From the IMG/VR virus record IMGVR_UViG_3300020417_000926, positions 1-54,072 of that record: a stretch of DNA of 54,072 bases; one strand, 5' to 3'. A program made the translations under genes and the position numbers. Source of the DNA: a virus. Shown in pieces: positions 38,683 to 46,254 of the stretch (position 1 is the stretch's first letter; the number at the start of each line of letters is the position of its first letter). The notes below the pieces were generated by a model. It ran no database searches, was not told where the DNA came from, and saw nothing but the letters and a program-made list of their open reading frames with translations.

Positions 38683-39921
38683 TTACTTAAACACCTGAAG
38701 TATCACTGTTTCTGCGTTGAATCTACCATTGAGTTTGGTTTCAGTTGTTTTGAGATATTCAAATTGCTTCGGTACCTTGTGTTTTGTGATCTTTTTCCAT
38801 TGCGACAATACTTCTTTGGGTTTCCTAATAGTTTTTTGCACACTACGTTGTGCATCAAAGAACTGTATTGTTGTACCTTTCACTTTAAGAGTTGCATGTT
38901 GCTCTGGCACATAAATGCCAAGTTTTCGTGTTTTACAGTTAAACACCACCAACATTGTTGAATCAATAATTTCTGCTGGTTCTTTACTGGTTACACCAAA
39001 ATCACTGTCATATACTTTGTACTTCAGTTTTTTAACCTGTTCGGCGGCAGTTTTTTGTTTAGGCTTTCTGACTATTCTGTTGTGTTTATTTTCAGCCAAC
39101 AGTATATCAAATGCTTGAAACAATCTTTCATAAAACTGTAGAGCATCTTTGCGTTGTGCTTTGTTTAGATGATCATAGCCTTCTTCTAATTGCTTTTGCA
39201 TTTCATCACGTTTGTTTGGAGAAGGCAAAGAGTCTAGTTCACGATATTCTTCCAATGGACCTGTGTACCATTTACGCATGAATCTAACATGTCCCAAGTT
39301 AGTGCCTACACGTTTGAGAGTTTGCAGAATGTTTTTGTCTTTGAGTTTGTTCTTCTGTGGATCAATTAAAAACTCATCAATCCAAGTTTCTATGTCTTCA
39401 ATTTTTTCTTCTGCGGCCTCTTCTAAACGTTCTTGTATTGTAGGAACATAACCTTTTTTAGTTTTCTTTTCTTCTTCTTTCTTTTCCTCAATCATAGTTG
39501 AGCCTGTTTCAATAAGCTCTCCTATACGTTTTTTAATCCATTCAGTCATTGGTGCAAGATCGCCACTGGTACCAGGACATGACTGCCAATACTCTTGTTC
39601 TTTTTCATTGTATTCAGGACAACCATCTAGCAGTAACTTACATTGAATGCCCAGCACTATTTGATATTTGCCGGCTTTTCTAACACTTGCTATATCGTCT
39701 TTTGTATAGCCATTCTGTTTCATCCATGTAAATGCATGTTCTACATTATCGTTGTATTTGTAATTCATATAGTAGAAATCATGCACAGTTGTTTTCAATC
39801 TGTGAAATTGTTGTCCATCCAACTGTTCCCAACCTTCAAAACTAGGTGCTTGTAAGCCTCTAGTTCCGCGTCTAGGTGCTGATGATTTCTTCTTTTTTCT
39901 GACTTTAACTCCGCTAGCCAT
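38683..39921 (-). CDS. Conserved early protein of unknown function, 412 aa
   Basis: Begins MASGVKVRKKKKSSAPRRGT (basic, flexible), then a domain with EGWEQLDGQQFHRLKTTVHD and MNYKYNDNVEHAFTWMKQNG. A charged helical middle (EEKKEEEKKTKKG) precedes a C-terminal domain with STMLVVFNCKTRKLGIYVPE and LKVKGTTIQFFD. The C-terminal domain recalls uncharacterised proteins of marine T4-like phages; nucleic-acid binding is possible. The frame runs upstream to 39978, but AGGAG precedes the ATG at 39921 and the promoter's -10 box lies inside the longer frame, so 39921 is used. Confidence 0.7.
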   Translation of the reverse strand: MASGVKVRKKKKSSAPRRGTRGLQAPSFEGWEQLDGQQFHRLKTTVHDFYYMNYKYNDNVEHAFTWMKQNGYTKDDIASVRKAGKYQIVLGIQCKLLLDGCPEYNEKEQEYWQSCPGTSGDLAPMTEWIKKRIGELIETGSTMIEEKKEEEKKTKKGYVPTIQERLEEAAEEKIEDIETWIDEFLIDPQKNKLKDKNILQTLKRVGTNLGHVRFMRKWYTGPLEEYRELDSLPSPNKRDEMQKQLEEGYDHLNKAQRKDALQFYERLFQAFDILLAENKHNRIVRKPKQKTAAEQVKKLKYKVYDSDFGVTSKEPAEIIDSTMLVVFNCKTRKLGIYVPEQHATLKVKGTTIQFFDAQRSVQKTIRKPKEVLSQWKKITKHKVPKQFEYLKTTETKLNGRFNAETVILQVFK

Positions 39922-39948
39922 GGTTACACTCCTATGTTTGTTTCTATT

Positions 39949-39978
39949 ATAGTAACATACACTAGTTAGTTTTGTCAA
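39949..39978 (-). promoter_or_regulatory. Sigma70 early promoter, back to back with a late promoter
   Basis: Minus-strand TTGACA (39973-39978), an 18-nt spacer, TACTAT (39949-39954), with an overlapping TATAAT 3 nt downstream. The -35 box is 2 nt from the plus-strand late box at 39981-39988, so early and late RNA polymerases would compete here. Confidence 0.75.
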
Positions 39979-39980
39979 TC

Positions 39981-39988
39981 GGTAAATA
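39981..39988 (+). promoter_or_regulatory. T4-like late promoter box, plus strand (GGTAAATA)
   Basis: Plus-strand GGTAAATACAG, 20 nt upstream of the ATG at 40009 with GGAG between. It drives the only plus-strand late operon (unknown gene, gp14, gp15, Nudix). Confidence 0.72.
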
Positions 39989-40008
39989 CAGTATATGGAG
40001 ATCTATAG

Positions 40009-40767
40009 ATGAAACTTGGTGCTATTGTTTGGGGATTACCCGAAATTAACATTGATACACACAACAAACTAGGTGCTATTTTAAAATCGTACACACAAAA
40101 CCAGTTAGCAAAGTTGGGTATTGAAAAAGCAGACACATTGTGGATTGGATCGTGTTTTAATACTTCTTTGATTCCAATGGGTGAAAAGTCGTCCAGTCTT
40201 GATTTACAAGATGCAGGAGATGGGCTTAATGCAATAGGCAGTAAAGATCCAAGAGATTACCTAGCAATTTTTAAACAAAAAGGTTTCACACATTTGTTAA
40301 TGGTAAACATGCCTTTTATGGTTGGAAGTGATATGCTACAAGATAAACATGTAAGCGAAGATGCAATGCATAATCTTTTATTGTTAATGGAAGCCAAAGA
40401 AAATATACATTTTATAGCACAGCCTAATTTTGATGATGATGAATTTGATGATTGGGATATATCACCAATCATTGTAGATGTAAACTGTGCAAACGCAGAA
40501 TTCATGTTGTACAATAAACCACTGGCAAATGTAAATGTAGATAATATAAAATCATATGATTTTACCAGTGTAGGTTTGTATGCTGGCAATTTATCTTGGG
40601 TAGATGAAATAGGCAGTGAAACTTTCCTTAGAGTATTAGAAGCAGATATACCTGCAGACAAAGACATACAATTTTTAACAGGCAGTGACATGGGTCCAGA
40701 AAATCCGCACCATATAGATATTCTAGAATCAATGCTAGAAGAAATAAAGGACAGCAAAGATGCCTAG
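40009..40767 (+). CDS. Late protein of unknown function, 252 aa
   Basis: Not recognised. Alternating strands and helices (KLGAIVWGLPEINIDT, FKQKGFTHLLMVNMPFM, ENIHFIAQPNF) suggest a Rossmann-like alpha/beta fold; the C-terminus is acidic. First gene of the plus-strand late operon and overlapping gp14 by 8 nt, so it is probably made with the neck proteins. No catalytic motif can be named. Confidence 0.7.
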   Translation: MKLGAIVWGLPEINIDTHNKLGAILKSYTQNQLAKLGIEKADTLWIGSCFNTSLIPMGEKSSSLDLQDAGDGLNAIGSKDPRDYLAIFKQKGFTHLLMVNMPFMVGSDMLQDKHVSEDAMHNLLLLMEAKENIHFIAQPNFDDDEFDDWDISPIIVDVNCANAEFMLYNKPLANVNVDNIKSYDFTSVGLYAGNLSWVDEIGSETFLRVLEADIPADKDIQFLTGSDMGPENPHHIDILESMLEEIKDSKDA

Positions 40768-41830
40768 ATTAACGCTTTACAAACCAACAAAGACAAATGA
40801 TTTCTATTTTATGGATAAAACAATTCGCGAACAATTCGACATTGGCGGAGTGGGTGTAATAGTACACAAGTACATTGGGCCACAAGATGTAGCGGATCAA
40901 GACGACAAAACCCAGCCTAAGTATACTGATAGTAGTGCCACGGATGCCAATGGTAACCTTACTAACGTAGAGCCAGATATCAGTGAGCTAGATGTACAGG
41001 ATATACTGTTTTTAGAAAACAGAGATCGTGTGTATGATCCAGACATATATGAATTACGTGGTGTATACAATGTTGCTGACACAGACTTTGATCTATCACA
41101 GTTTGGACTATTCTTAACCAATGATACTCTGTTTATGACATTCCACATGAATGATATGGTTTCAAAATTAGGTCGTAGATTGATGGCAGGTGATGTTGTT
41201 GAATTACCACATCTATTAGATGAACTAGCACTTGATCAAAGCAAAGCACCAATACCAAAATTTTATAGTGTAACAGATGCCGCTCGTGGCAGTGAAGGAT
41301 TTTCACAAACATGGTATCCACACATTTGGAGAGTTAAACTGGCACCATTGAATGATGCACAAGAATACAGTAATCTACTTGGTAGCAACGAAGATGAAAA
41401 CAGTCTAGCAAGTCTTGTAAGCACATACAATGCAGAAATGGATGTCAACAAAAAGATAGTTGAAGAAGCTGAAGCATCAGGTGGTGGTAATTATGATACC
41501 AGTCATCTATATACCACATCAGATAATGCCAATCCTAACACTGATTGGGCTTACGGCGAAAGCCTAGCAAGTGGATTAAGTTTTCCAGCAAACCCAAATC
41601 AAGGCGATTATTTCTTACGTACAGATTTTGATCCAAACAGATTGTTTGTAAGACGTGGTGCAAAATGGGTTAGACTTTATGATAACATAAATGAAAACAC
41701 ATGGGATAGAAACACTTTTGGATCAGTTGATGAATTTGTAAATCAACTAGGCAAGGATAGTGTAAACAATGAAGAGTTTGATGTAAGGCAATCATTGAAC
41801 ACAGTAGCAAAAACTAAGAAGACAACGTAA
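40760..41830 (+). CDS. gp14: Neck protein gp14
   Basis: Completes the head-to-tail connector with gp13. 356 residues (T4 gp14 is 256). The N-terminal block DFYFMDKTIREQFDIGGVGV and the block MVSKLGRRLMAGDVVELPHL match gp14 of T4-like phages. The region YPHIWRVKLAPLND also fits. The C-terminal extension (residues about 265-310) has ANPNQGDYFLRTDFDPNRLF, then RRGAKWVRLYD, a copy of the repeat seen in the sheath insertion. The stop overlaps gp15 (TAATG). Confidence 0.85.
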   Translation: MPRLTLYKPTKTNDFYFMDKTIREQFDIGGVGVIVHKYIGPQDVADQDDKTQPKYTDSSATDANGNLTNVEPDISELDVQDILFLENRDRVYDPDIYELRGVYNVADTDFDLSQFGLFLTNDTLFMTFHMNDMVSKLGRRLMAGDVVELPHLLDELALDQSKAPIPKFYSVTDAARGSEGFSQTWYPHIWRVKLAPLNDAQEYSNLLGSNEDENSLASLVSTYNAEMDVNKKIVEEAEASGGGNYDTSHLYTTSDNANPNTDWAYGESLASGLSFPANPNQGDYFLRTDFDPNRLFVRRGAKWVRLYDNINENTWDRNTFGSVDEFVNQLGKDSVNNEEFDVRQSLNTVAKTKKTT

Positions 41831-43191
41831 TGAACTATTTTTATGACAAACAAATGAGAAGACACTTGATTCAATTCGTACGAATGTTTTCTAACTTTAG
41901 TGTACAAATTGGCGAAGGCGATAATGGCGATCCAATATATAGAACGGTGCCAGCAAAATACGGAGATCCAACACGCATGGCGGCGGCAATAATGCGTGAG
42001 AATTCAGAAAACAAAATGCTGAGTGTTCCGCAAATCACATGTTATATCACTGGAATGCAACAGGATCCAACACGCAGAATGCATTCCGGGTTTCAGAAAA
42101 GTGAAACAATATATGAAAAAGATTTCAATGAAGCAACCGGAGATTACACCACTAATCCTGGTAACACATATCAAATTACAAAACATGCACCTGTGCCTTA
42201 CATGTTAGATATTAATGTAGATGTTTGGACCAGTAACACAGATCAAAAACTACAGTTATTAGAACAGTTGCTCATACTGTTTGATCCACTCATTGATCTG
42301 CATAGCAGTAAAAATCCGTTTGATTGGACAGCTCTAAGTTATAATGAATTAACAAACATACAATTTACAAGCAGACAACAACCTGTTGGAACAGAAGATG
42401 TAATTGAAATTGCTACTTTACAATTTAGAAGTTTGGTGTATCTAACACCTCCTGCAAAATTCAACAGAAGCAAACTTATACACACTATTCTAACAAAACT
42501 TTACACAATGGACGAAGACCAAGTGGATCTATTTGAACAAAAGAAAAGTTACACTTATGATAGTTTATCATACACAGTAATTACTCCAAGTCAATATTGG
42601 ATTGAAATCACAGATGCAACCACAGTAAAATTACAAAACCAAAATACAACCACTGTGGACAGCGAAGGTGAAACACTTGATTGGGAAAAAACATTGTCGC
42701 CTATAGGAAGAATCAATGATGGGTACAGTCAACTTAGATTGCGTTTAGCAGGTACACCAGACGATGATGACAGTGATGTTATTGGTACTATCGCATATGA
42801 TCCAGGCAATGTTAACCATTTAACCTTTACTATAGATACTAACACACTACCAGCAACCACACAATCCACAGTAGATAGAATTGTAAATCCTCAAGCAAAT
42901 TATCCAGGAGATGGAATATTGCCGGCGGCGGCCGCAGGACAACGATATATATTAACTGATAAAACAACCAATGACAATTCATCAGTTTGGGCCAGCGTTG
43001 CCGGAAAAGGTGATATCATCGAGTATAATGGATTTGGTTGGGTAGTCAGCTTTGACGCCAGTGCAAACGGTTCAACTGCACAATATGTAACCAATACAGC
43101 CGACAATCAGTTGTATTACTTCAATGGCGAAGATTGGGTACATGCTTGGCAATCTAGACATAAACCAGGATTTTGGAGAATCTACATTTGA
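41830..43191 (+). CDS. gp15: Tail completion and sheath stabiliser gp15
   Basis: Caps the tail and joins it to the neck. 453 residues (T4 gp15 is 272). N-terminal MNYFYDKQMRRHLIQFVRMF fits gp15 (FYNSSFRRYATLMGDLF in T4); later VPYMLDINVDVWTSNTDQKL, LLILFDPLIDLHSS and EIATLQFRSLVYLTPPA also fit. The C-terminal extension (from about residue 355) is Asn/Thr-rich with two WV-type repeat units (DIIEYNGFGWVVSF, LYYFNGEDWVHAW) like those of the sheath insertion. Confidence 0.85.
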   Translation: MNYFYDKQMRRHLIQFVRMFSNFSVQIGEGDNGDPIYRTVPAKYGDPTRMAAAIMRENSENKMLSVPQITCYITGMQQDPTRRMHSGFQKSETIYEKDFNEATGDYTTNPGNTYQITKHAPVPYMLDINVDVWTSNTDQKLQLLEQLLILFDPLIDLHSSKNPFDWTALSYNELTNIQFTSRQQPVGTEDVIEIATLQFRSLVYLTPPAKFNRSKLIHTILTKLYTMDEDQVDLFEQKKSYTYDSLSYTVITPSQYWIEITDATTVKLQNQNTTTVDSEGETLDWEKTLSPIGRINDGYSQLRLRLAGTPDDDDSDVIGTIAYDPGNVNHLTFTIDTNTLPATTQSTVDRIVNPQANYPGDGILPAAAAGQRYILTDKTTNDNSSVWASVAGKGDIIEYNGFGWVVSFDASANGSTAQYVTNTADNQLYYFNGEDWVHAWQSRHKPGFWRIYI

Positions 43192-43649
43192 TACAAGCAT
43201 CTGGTTGTTTGATACTTGCATTAGACACAGGTAGAATTTGTTTACAGCAAAGAAGTCAAAACAACACACATCCTAGAACATGGGCATTTTGGGGAGGCAA
43301 AGCTGAACCAGATGAAAGACCCATTGAAACTCTGTTACGTGAATTAGAAGAAGAAATAGGCATGTTGCCTGATGTACAAAAAGTACATCCTTTGCATATT
43401 TTTACCAGCAAAAACAAAGAGTTTACCTACAACACATTTGTGGTTGCAGTATACGAAGAATTTGTTCCATTGTTGAACAACGAAAGCGATGGTTATTGTT
43501 GGGTTAAAATAGGTAACTGGCCTAGACCATTACATCCAGGTAGCAAGAATATTCTGTATGATAAAACTATGGTCAAAAAAATTGGGACCATCTATAAAAG
43601 AAATTCTAATACAAATGGCCCCGATTGGATCTCTAGCTTAAACAGTTAG
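43188..43649 (+). CDS. Nudix hydrolase, probable TTG start
   Basis: Pyrophosphohydrolase acting on a nucleoside diphosphate-X, for example damaged dNTPs or NAD-type cofactors. A perfect Nudix box G-x5-E-x7-REUxEExGU is present: GKAEPDERPIETLLRELEEE, then IGM. The open frame extends to a TTG at 43173 inside gp15. The TTG at 43188 overlaps the gp15 stop and lies 8 nt after GGAGA, so I use it (153 residues, starting (M)IQASGCLILALDTG). 12-nt convergent overlap with the glycosyltransferase-like gene. Confidence 0.85.
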   Translation: MIQASGCLILALDTGRICLQQRSQNNTHPRTWAFWGGKAEPDERPIETLLRELEEEIGMLPDVQKVHPLHIFTSKNKEFTYNTFVVAVYEEFVPLLNNESDGYCWVKIGNWPRPLHPGSKNILYDKTMVKKIGTIYKRNSNTNGPDWISSLNS

Positions 43650-44762
43650 TTTCTTTTTCATCGACTGTAAAAATTCCTTTTTAAGCCAATCAAAGTCGTT
43701 GATCATTGCGAGTTGGTCTGGACTTCCTGCATGTTTCTTTCCATAATCAGCACCTTCTTTGGCTCCACGCAATGCGTATCTGCCAAAACGAGCACCATTA
43801 TCGATGTTCATCCAAGTATCTAACCGTTCAGTATTTTCGTCAACTTTACTGTTGGAGATAATGTTACTTGAGAGTTTAGCACATTCTCTAAAAGCTGATC
43901 TCCATGTACGATATGGATCTTTGTTAAATGCAGTTATATTACTAACCTGATCAATTGGTTGAAAAAACGCTACGCTGGTACTAAAATCGGGCATTTTGTT
44001 ACCTAGTTTCATCAACTGTTGTCTTGGAAATAATTTTACTGCACCAAAGCCGTATTCCAATCCGTTGATAGGATTACGGGCACGCCAGCAATATGTTGTG
44101 TTCTTTCGTTTGCTTTTAGGAGGCACAAAATCAAAACGAAAGTGATCCATTATTACTGCATCTGCGTCTACTATCCATACCATTTCACTTTGGCTGGTTG
44201 CTCCAGCTTCTTTGTATGCATTTCCAATTCCTCGTATGTTTCTAATATGCCGAGCTTCCGGATATTTTTCTGCTAGTCTTTGGAAATTTCTGTCTGCTTC
44301 AGGTTCATGATAACTTATGAAGCAAATATCAAATTCTGAGTCAACATATCCAGCAATAATTCTACTGCGAATAACACTTTTTGGATTACCGCTAGTAGGT
44401 ACTAAACGTACCACGTCCCAACCTAGTGGGCGTTTGCTTCTATAACTGACTACAGGAAATTCATAAACATAATTTGTGTCTGTACCTTCTGGTCTCCAAT
44501 GCCAAGGAAAATCATCAGCAATAGGATAATTTTCATTGATTACCCAAATGTGACTGACTTCGTTTGCATATCCTTCTGCCATAACATTGACAGTTTCCAT
44601 GTCATTGATGTCTTCAACATACAGTTTTGGAAAAGGAGAAATACATCTTGCAAGTACTCGTTGCCAAGGTGATACCGGTGTTTCTCCGCGAATTTCTTTT
44701 AAATGTTTTATATCAAACTGTTTGTTCCAGTTTGGTCTCCACATTAATTGTTCAGTTTCCAT
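43638..44762 (-). CDS. Glycosyltransferase-like protein (DxD), 374 aa
   Basis: Contains MVWIVDADAVIMDHF, a D-x-D motif in a strand-loop context typical of GT-A glycosyltransferases. Before it stand FDICFISYHEPEADRNFQRL and ARHIRNIRGIGNAYKEAG, the classic nucleotide-sugar fold. A long C-terminal region follows. The frame opens at TTG 44768, but the ATG at 44762 has AAAGGA 8 nt before it. It may modify the host surface, phage DNA or virion proteins; the tail-fibre context suggests a surface role. Confidence 0.7.
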   Translation of the reverse strand: METEQLMWRPNWNKQFDIKHLKEIRGETPVSPWQRVLARCISPFPKLYVEDINDMETVNVMAEGYANEVSHIWVINENYPIADDFPWHWRPEGTDTNYVYEFPVVSYRSKRPLGWDVVRLVPTSGNPKSVIRSRIIAGYVDSEFDICFISYHEPEADRNFQRLAEKYPEARHIRNIRGIGNAYKEAGATSQSEMVWIVDADAVIMDHFRFDFVPPKSKRKNTTYCWRARNPINGLEYGFGAVKLFPRQQLMKLGNKMPDFSTSVAFFQPIDQVSNITAFNKDPYRTWRSAFRECAKLSSNIISNSKVDENTERLDTWMNIDNGARFGRYALRGAKEGADYGKKHAGSPDQLAMINDFDWLKKEFLQSMKKKLTV

Positions 44763-45474
44763 CTTCAATGTCCTTTAAAGTATAAACTTTACTTCCTACA
44801 TGTGCAATACTTTGAGCAAGTTCAAAATCTGCATATGCTTGAAATCCGGCCTTAGATGCTTTTTCAAAAAAGTAAATGTCTTCGCCCATCATTGTCTCAG
44901 ACTTACTATCGTATTTAACACCGAACCATGGAGGATCTGAATAATCATGTACGACTGCATCTACCACATCTAATTTACGCATTACATTAGGATCTTGCTT
45001 GTTCATTGTTTCGAACACTTCTCTGTGAATTAACACACAACCAAACCCTAAGGCCGCAACTTTTTCAATACCGCCATCTACAGATCTATTCAATCTTGCA
45101 TCATAGTCCATGGCACTTTTAAATGCAGTACTTCTAATTGGTTTTACTCTTGTGGTATAAGGAGCTCCAACAATTTTTGCTTTCCTGTTCAATAACCTAT
45201 CAATGGTATCACTAGGAAAATGCATGTCGCTGTCTAGCCACATCAAAAAATCAGCTGATGTTTCTAGTGCCTCTCTTGCAAGAGCATCTCTCTGCATTGT
45301 TACGTTACTGCCATACTGCATGTGAATAGAAACTGACTTTCTATCCTGTCCGCATTTATGCATAAGATTGGCTAAACTTCTAGTAAACATTGTACTGCAT
45401 TGATCCATTACAGGAATACATATTGCAATCCTATAACCATCATTGTTTACATATGTAGAAGGTACACTTACCAT
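44752..45474 (-). CDS. Glycosyltransferase family 2-like protein, 240 aa
   Basis: Starts with a nucleotide-binding-like strand (GYRIAICIPVMDQCSTMFTR), then MQRDALAREALETSADFLMW and LDSDMHFPSDTIDRLL, the D-x-D loop of GT-A enzymes. Later KIVGAPYTTRVK, VAALGFGCVLIHREVFE, and GEDIYFFEKASKAGF, the ED pair that often holds the catalytic base. A complete small GT2-type enzyme. Overlaps the second glycosyltransferase gene by 11 nt. Confidence 0.78.
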   Translation of the reverse strand: MVSVPSTYVNNDGYRIAICIPVMDQCSTMFTRSLANLMHKCGQDRKSVSIHMQYGSNVTMQRDALAREALETSADFLMWLDSDMHFPSDTIDRLLNRKAKIVGAPYTTRVKPIRSTAFKSAMDYDARLNRSVDGGIEKVAALGFGCVLIHREVFETMNKQDPNVMRKLDVVDAVVHDYSDPPWFGVKYDSKSETMMGEDIYFFEKASKAGFQAYADFELAQSIAHVGSKVYTLKDIEDGN

Positions 45475-45481
45475 GTATCAC

Positions 45482-45976
45482 CTACATCATATCTTGTGGA
45501 ACCATGTCCTGTGAAAGTTGGCGTTCTGCTTGTACAACACCATCATTTAACAGTTTGGCAAGATTTGCAGTTGTTTTCACACAGTTTGCAAAGGCTGTAT
45601 CATTAAGAGCCGCAATACGATTCATATGATCAGGTTGAATTTTGCCAATGGTCAAAATATCAATTGCCGCCATTCGGGCAAGTCTGTCTACCCAATATTG
45701 CTCTTCATATGTTTCAATGTTTTCAAGCAATGCTGGAACATCATGTTTTTGACTCATATCTGCTAGAATATCTTCTAAAATTTTAAGCTCAGCTTCTAAA
45801 CCGGCTTTTGCATGTTCTCCGCTTTCAATAACTACTCCTGCACGTACTCTACGTATTTCATTGATAAGCAGTTGTGCCTGTCTTGCAGGATGCGGATGTT
45901 CGCCTAACACGAACGTTTCTATTTCATATCTTGTACGATGAATAATCGCAGTATCTACGATATTTTTCTCTGCCAT
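45482..45976 (-). CDS. Hypothetical protein of the fibre operon, 164 aa
   Basis: Not recognised. All-helical, with segments RQAQLLINEIRRVRAGVVIE and KAGLEAELKILEDILADMSQ, likely a coiled coil; Met/Gln-rich C-terminus. A strong AGGAGG ribosome binding site suggests high expression. It could be a tail-fibre assembly chaperone or attachment protein, by position only. Confidence 0.65.
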   Translation of the reverse strand: MAEKNIVDTAIIHRTRYEIETFVLGEHPHPARQAQLLINEIRRVRAGVVIESGEHAKAGLEAELKILEDILADMSQKHDVPALLENIETYEEQYWVDRLARMAAIDILTIGKIQPDHMNRIAALNDTAFANCVKTTANLAKLLNDGVVQAERQLSQDMVPQDMM

Positions 45977-46041
45977 GTTTTACCTCCTAAGGTTTTACAT
46001 TTCTTAGTATATATCTGTACACACCAAGGGTGAGATGTTTA

Positions 46042-46251
46042 TTATGGACTTGCACCAGTGGAATTACCATTTTGCCAACCGCCAAATGTAGCACTGAGTT
46101 TTGTATTTGTTGTAACACTAGGTGTAATAAATGCACCAAATGTTGCACTCAATAACAAATTAGAATTCGAACCAGGAATGCCTGATTGTCCGTTAAAAAA
46201 AGTACGAACTGTACTCATTGATATCTGGGCGCCTGTTGCCGGTAGTGCCAT
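46042..46251 (-). CDS. Small virion-type protein, 69 aa
   Basis: Begins MALPATGAQISMSTVRTFFN, the LPxxGxISxxxV start seen at the N-terminus of many small phage virion or fibre-associated proteins. The rest is Ser/Thr/Asn/Gly-rich with beta repeats (LSATFGAFI, LSATFGGWQN). Immediately after the large tail fibre gene and probably a fibre- or baseplate-associated piece. The downstream 65-nt gap (45977-46041) shows no clear promoter or terminator. Confidence 0.6.
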   Translation of the reverse strand: MALPATGAQISMSTVRTFFNGQSGIPGSNSNLLLSATFGAFITPSVTTNTKLSATFGGWQNGNSTGASP

Positions 46252-46254
46252 AGT

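Noticed and set aside
39922-39978. 19-residue N-terminal extension of the 412-aa early protein
   Set aside because: It covers the -10 and -35 boxes of the gene's own promoter, and a good AGGAG site precedes the ATG at 39921.
42880-42945. GC-rich GGCGGCGGCCGC patch in gp15 as a possible recombination site or origin
   Set aside because: It encodes an in-frame AAAA run within the C-terminal extension. There is no repeat partner or AT-rich element beside it.
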